Source: Nocardia macrotermitis (lineage in GTDB: Bacteria; Actinomycetota; Actinomycetes; Mycobacteriales; Mycobacteriaceae). From it: 64,000 bases of DNA. The DNA lies in assembly GCF_009604405.1 (NCBI RefSeq), contig NZ_WEGK01000014.1:124001-188000 (forward strand), given 5' to 3'. The notes below the pieces were generated by a model. It did not search any database and was not told the DNA's origin. It saw only the letters and a program-made list of their open reading frames with translations. The position numbers and the translations under genes were made by a program. Numbering within the stretch: the stretch's first letter is position 1; every line of letters begins with the position of its first letter. Shown in pieces: positions 63,823 to 64,000 of the stretch.

Positions 63823-63894
63823 GCGCGATTAGCTCAGCGGGAGAGCGCTTCCCTGACACGGAAGAGGTCACTGGTTCAATCCCAGTATCGCGCA
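63823..63894 (+). tRNA. tRNA-Val (anticodon GAC)
   Basis: Acceptor GCGCGAT/ATCGCGC with discriminator A, anticodon loop CTGACAC within CTTCC/GGAAG (anticodon GAC), T-loop GGTTCAATCCC. 72 nt. Confidence 0.95.
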
Positions 63895-63912
63895 CCGAAG
63901 AAAAGGCAGGTC

Positions 63913-63940
63913 AGCCCCGGTTTTCACCGGGGCTTTCTTG
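63913..63940 (+). terminator. terminator of the tRNA Gly-Cys-Val cluster
   Basis: AGCCCCGGT (63913-63921) and ACCGGGGCT (63926-63934) form a 9-bp perfect stem with a 4-base loop, followed by TTCTT. It lies 18 bases after tRNA-Val(GAC). Confidence 0.85.
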
Positions 63941-64000
63941 CGTAGTGCCCAACGCGTGCCCAATGAGGGTCGTTGCTGAAGTGTTACTCGATAGGGCGGC

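Noticed and set aside
63285..63895. Minus-strand open frames of 114, 153 and 63 residues over the tRNA cluster, with phrases such as GIRTRDPHLGKVMRYQLRY
   Set aside because: These are translations of tRNA genes read antisense, a well-known annotation artefact; no ribosome sites or codon bias.
1..64000. CRISPR arrays, insertion sequences, rRNA genes
   Set aside because: No regularly spaced repeats, transposase genes, terminal inverted repeats or rRNA sequence were seen.

Overview
This is about 64 kb of high-GC DNA, mostly near 65-70% G+C by eye, with frequent GTG starts and many 4-base ATGA/GTGA start-stop overlaps. The gene content points to a mycolata actinobacterium: an F420/DDN-type reductase, a ChoD-like GMC oxidoreductase, a PF04672 methyltransferase, DUF6879, DUF6130 and an IdeR-like box. 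Nocardia is the most likely genus, but that is an inference without any search.

Layout. (1) 0-7.5 kb: two acyl-CoA dehydrogenase-like genes, then an iron-box-preceded family-5 ABC transporter (lipoprotein, two permeases, one double ATPase). (2) 7.7-14 kb, mainly minus strand: an RDD/NHL-repeat membrane protein, a cholesterol-oxidase-like GMC enzyme, a winged-helix regulator, an ABM-domain protein and an AbiEii-type nucleotidyltransferase with a small partner. Degenerate or truncated genes lie around the last pair. (3) 14-18.7 kb: small membrane and lipoprotein genes, an IclR regulator divergent from an NTF2-SDR pair, an F420-type reductase and a gene remnant. (4) 18.8-27.6 kb: an IclR regulator divergent from an eight-gene organosulfur operon. 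It encodes an SsuABC-like transporter, a DszB-like sulfinate desulfinase with its Cys/His/Arg residues in place, two SsuD-like flavin monooxygenases, a class II aldolase and a leaderless binding-protein-fold protein. A 17-bp-stem hairpin ends it. (5) 27.7-33.8 kb: UbiD with a ubiX that is frameshifted in a C7 run, a hypothetical protein with an internal repeat, and a signal-peptide/TM-anchored protein carrying a PD-(D/E)xK-like motif with a coupled membrane partner.

(6) 34.5-58 kb is a defence region. A complete BREX type 2 (Pgl) operon, pglW-pglX-pglY-pglZ-brxD-brxHI, is followed by a formyltransferase-like gene, a DUF6879 pair, and a STAND (NB-ARC/TPR) protein whose N-terminus carries an amyloid-like motif. 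A small downstream protein ends in nearly the same motif, as in NLR/Bell amyloid-signalling cell-death pairs. The middle of pglX is much lower in G+C than the rest of the operon, which suggests a swapped specificity segment. (7) 57.8-64 kb: a PF04672 methyltransferase, a secreted GH27 alpha-galactosidase, a PhoX-type phosphatase, a small membrane protein and four tRNA genes (Val-CAC on minus; Gly-GCC, Cys-GCA and Val-GAC on plus).

How the parts may work together: region 4 reads as scavenging of sulfur from organic sulfonates and sulfinates, possibly linked to aromatic-acid decarboxylation in region 5. Region 6 combines a modification-based phage barrier (BREX) with a candidate abortive-infection switch (STAND plus amyloid effector).
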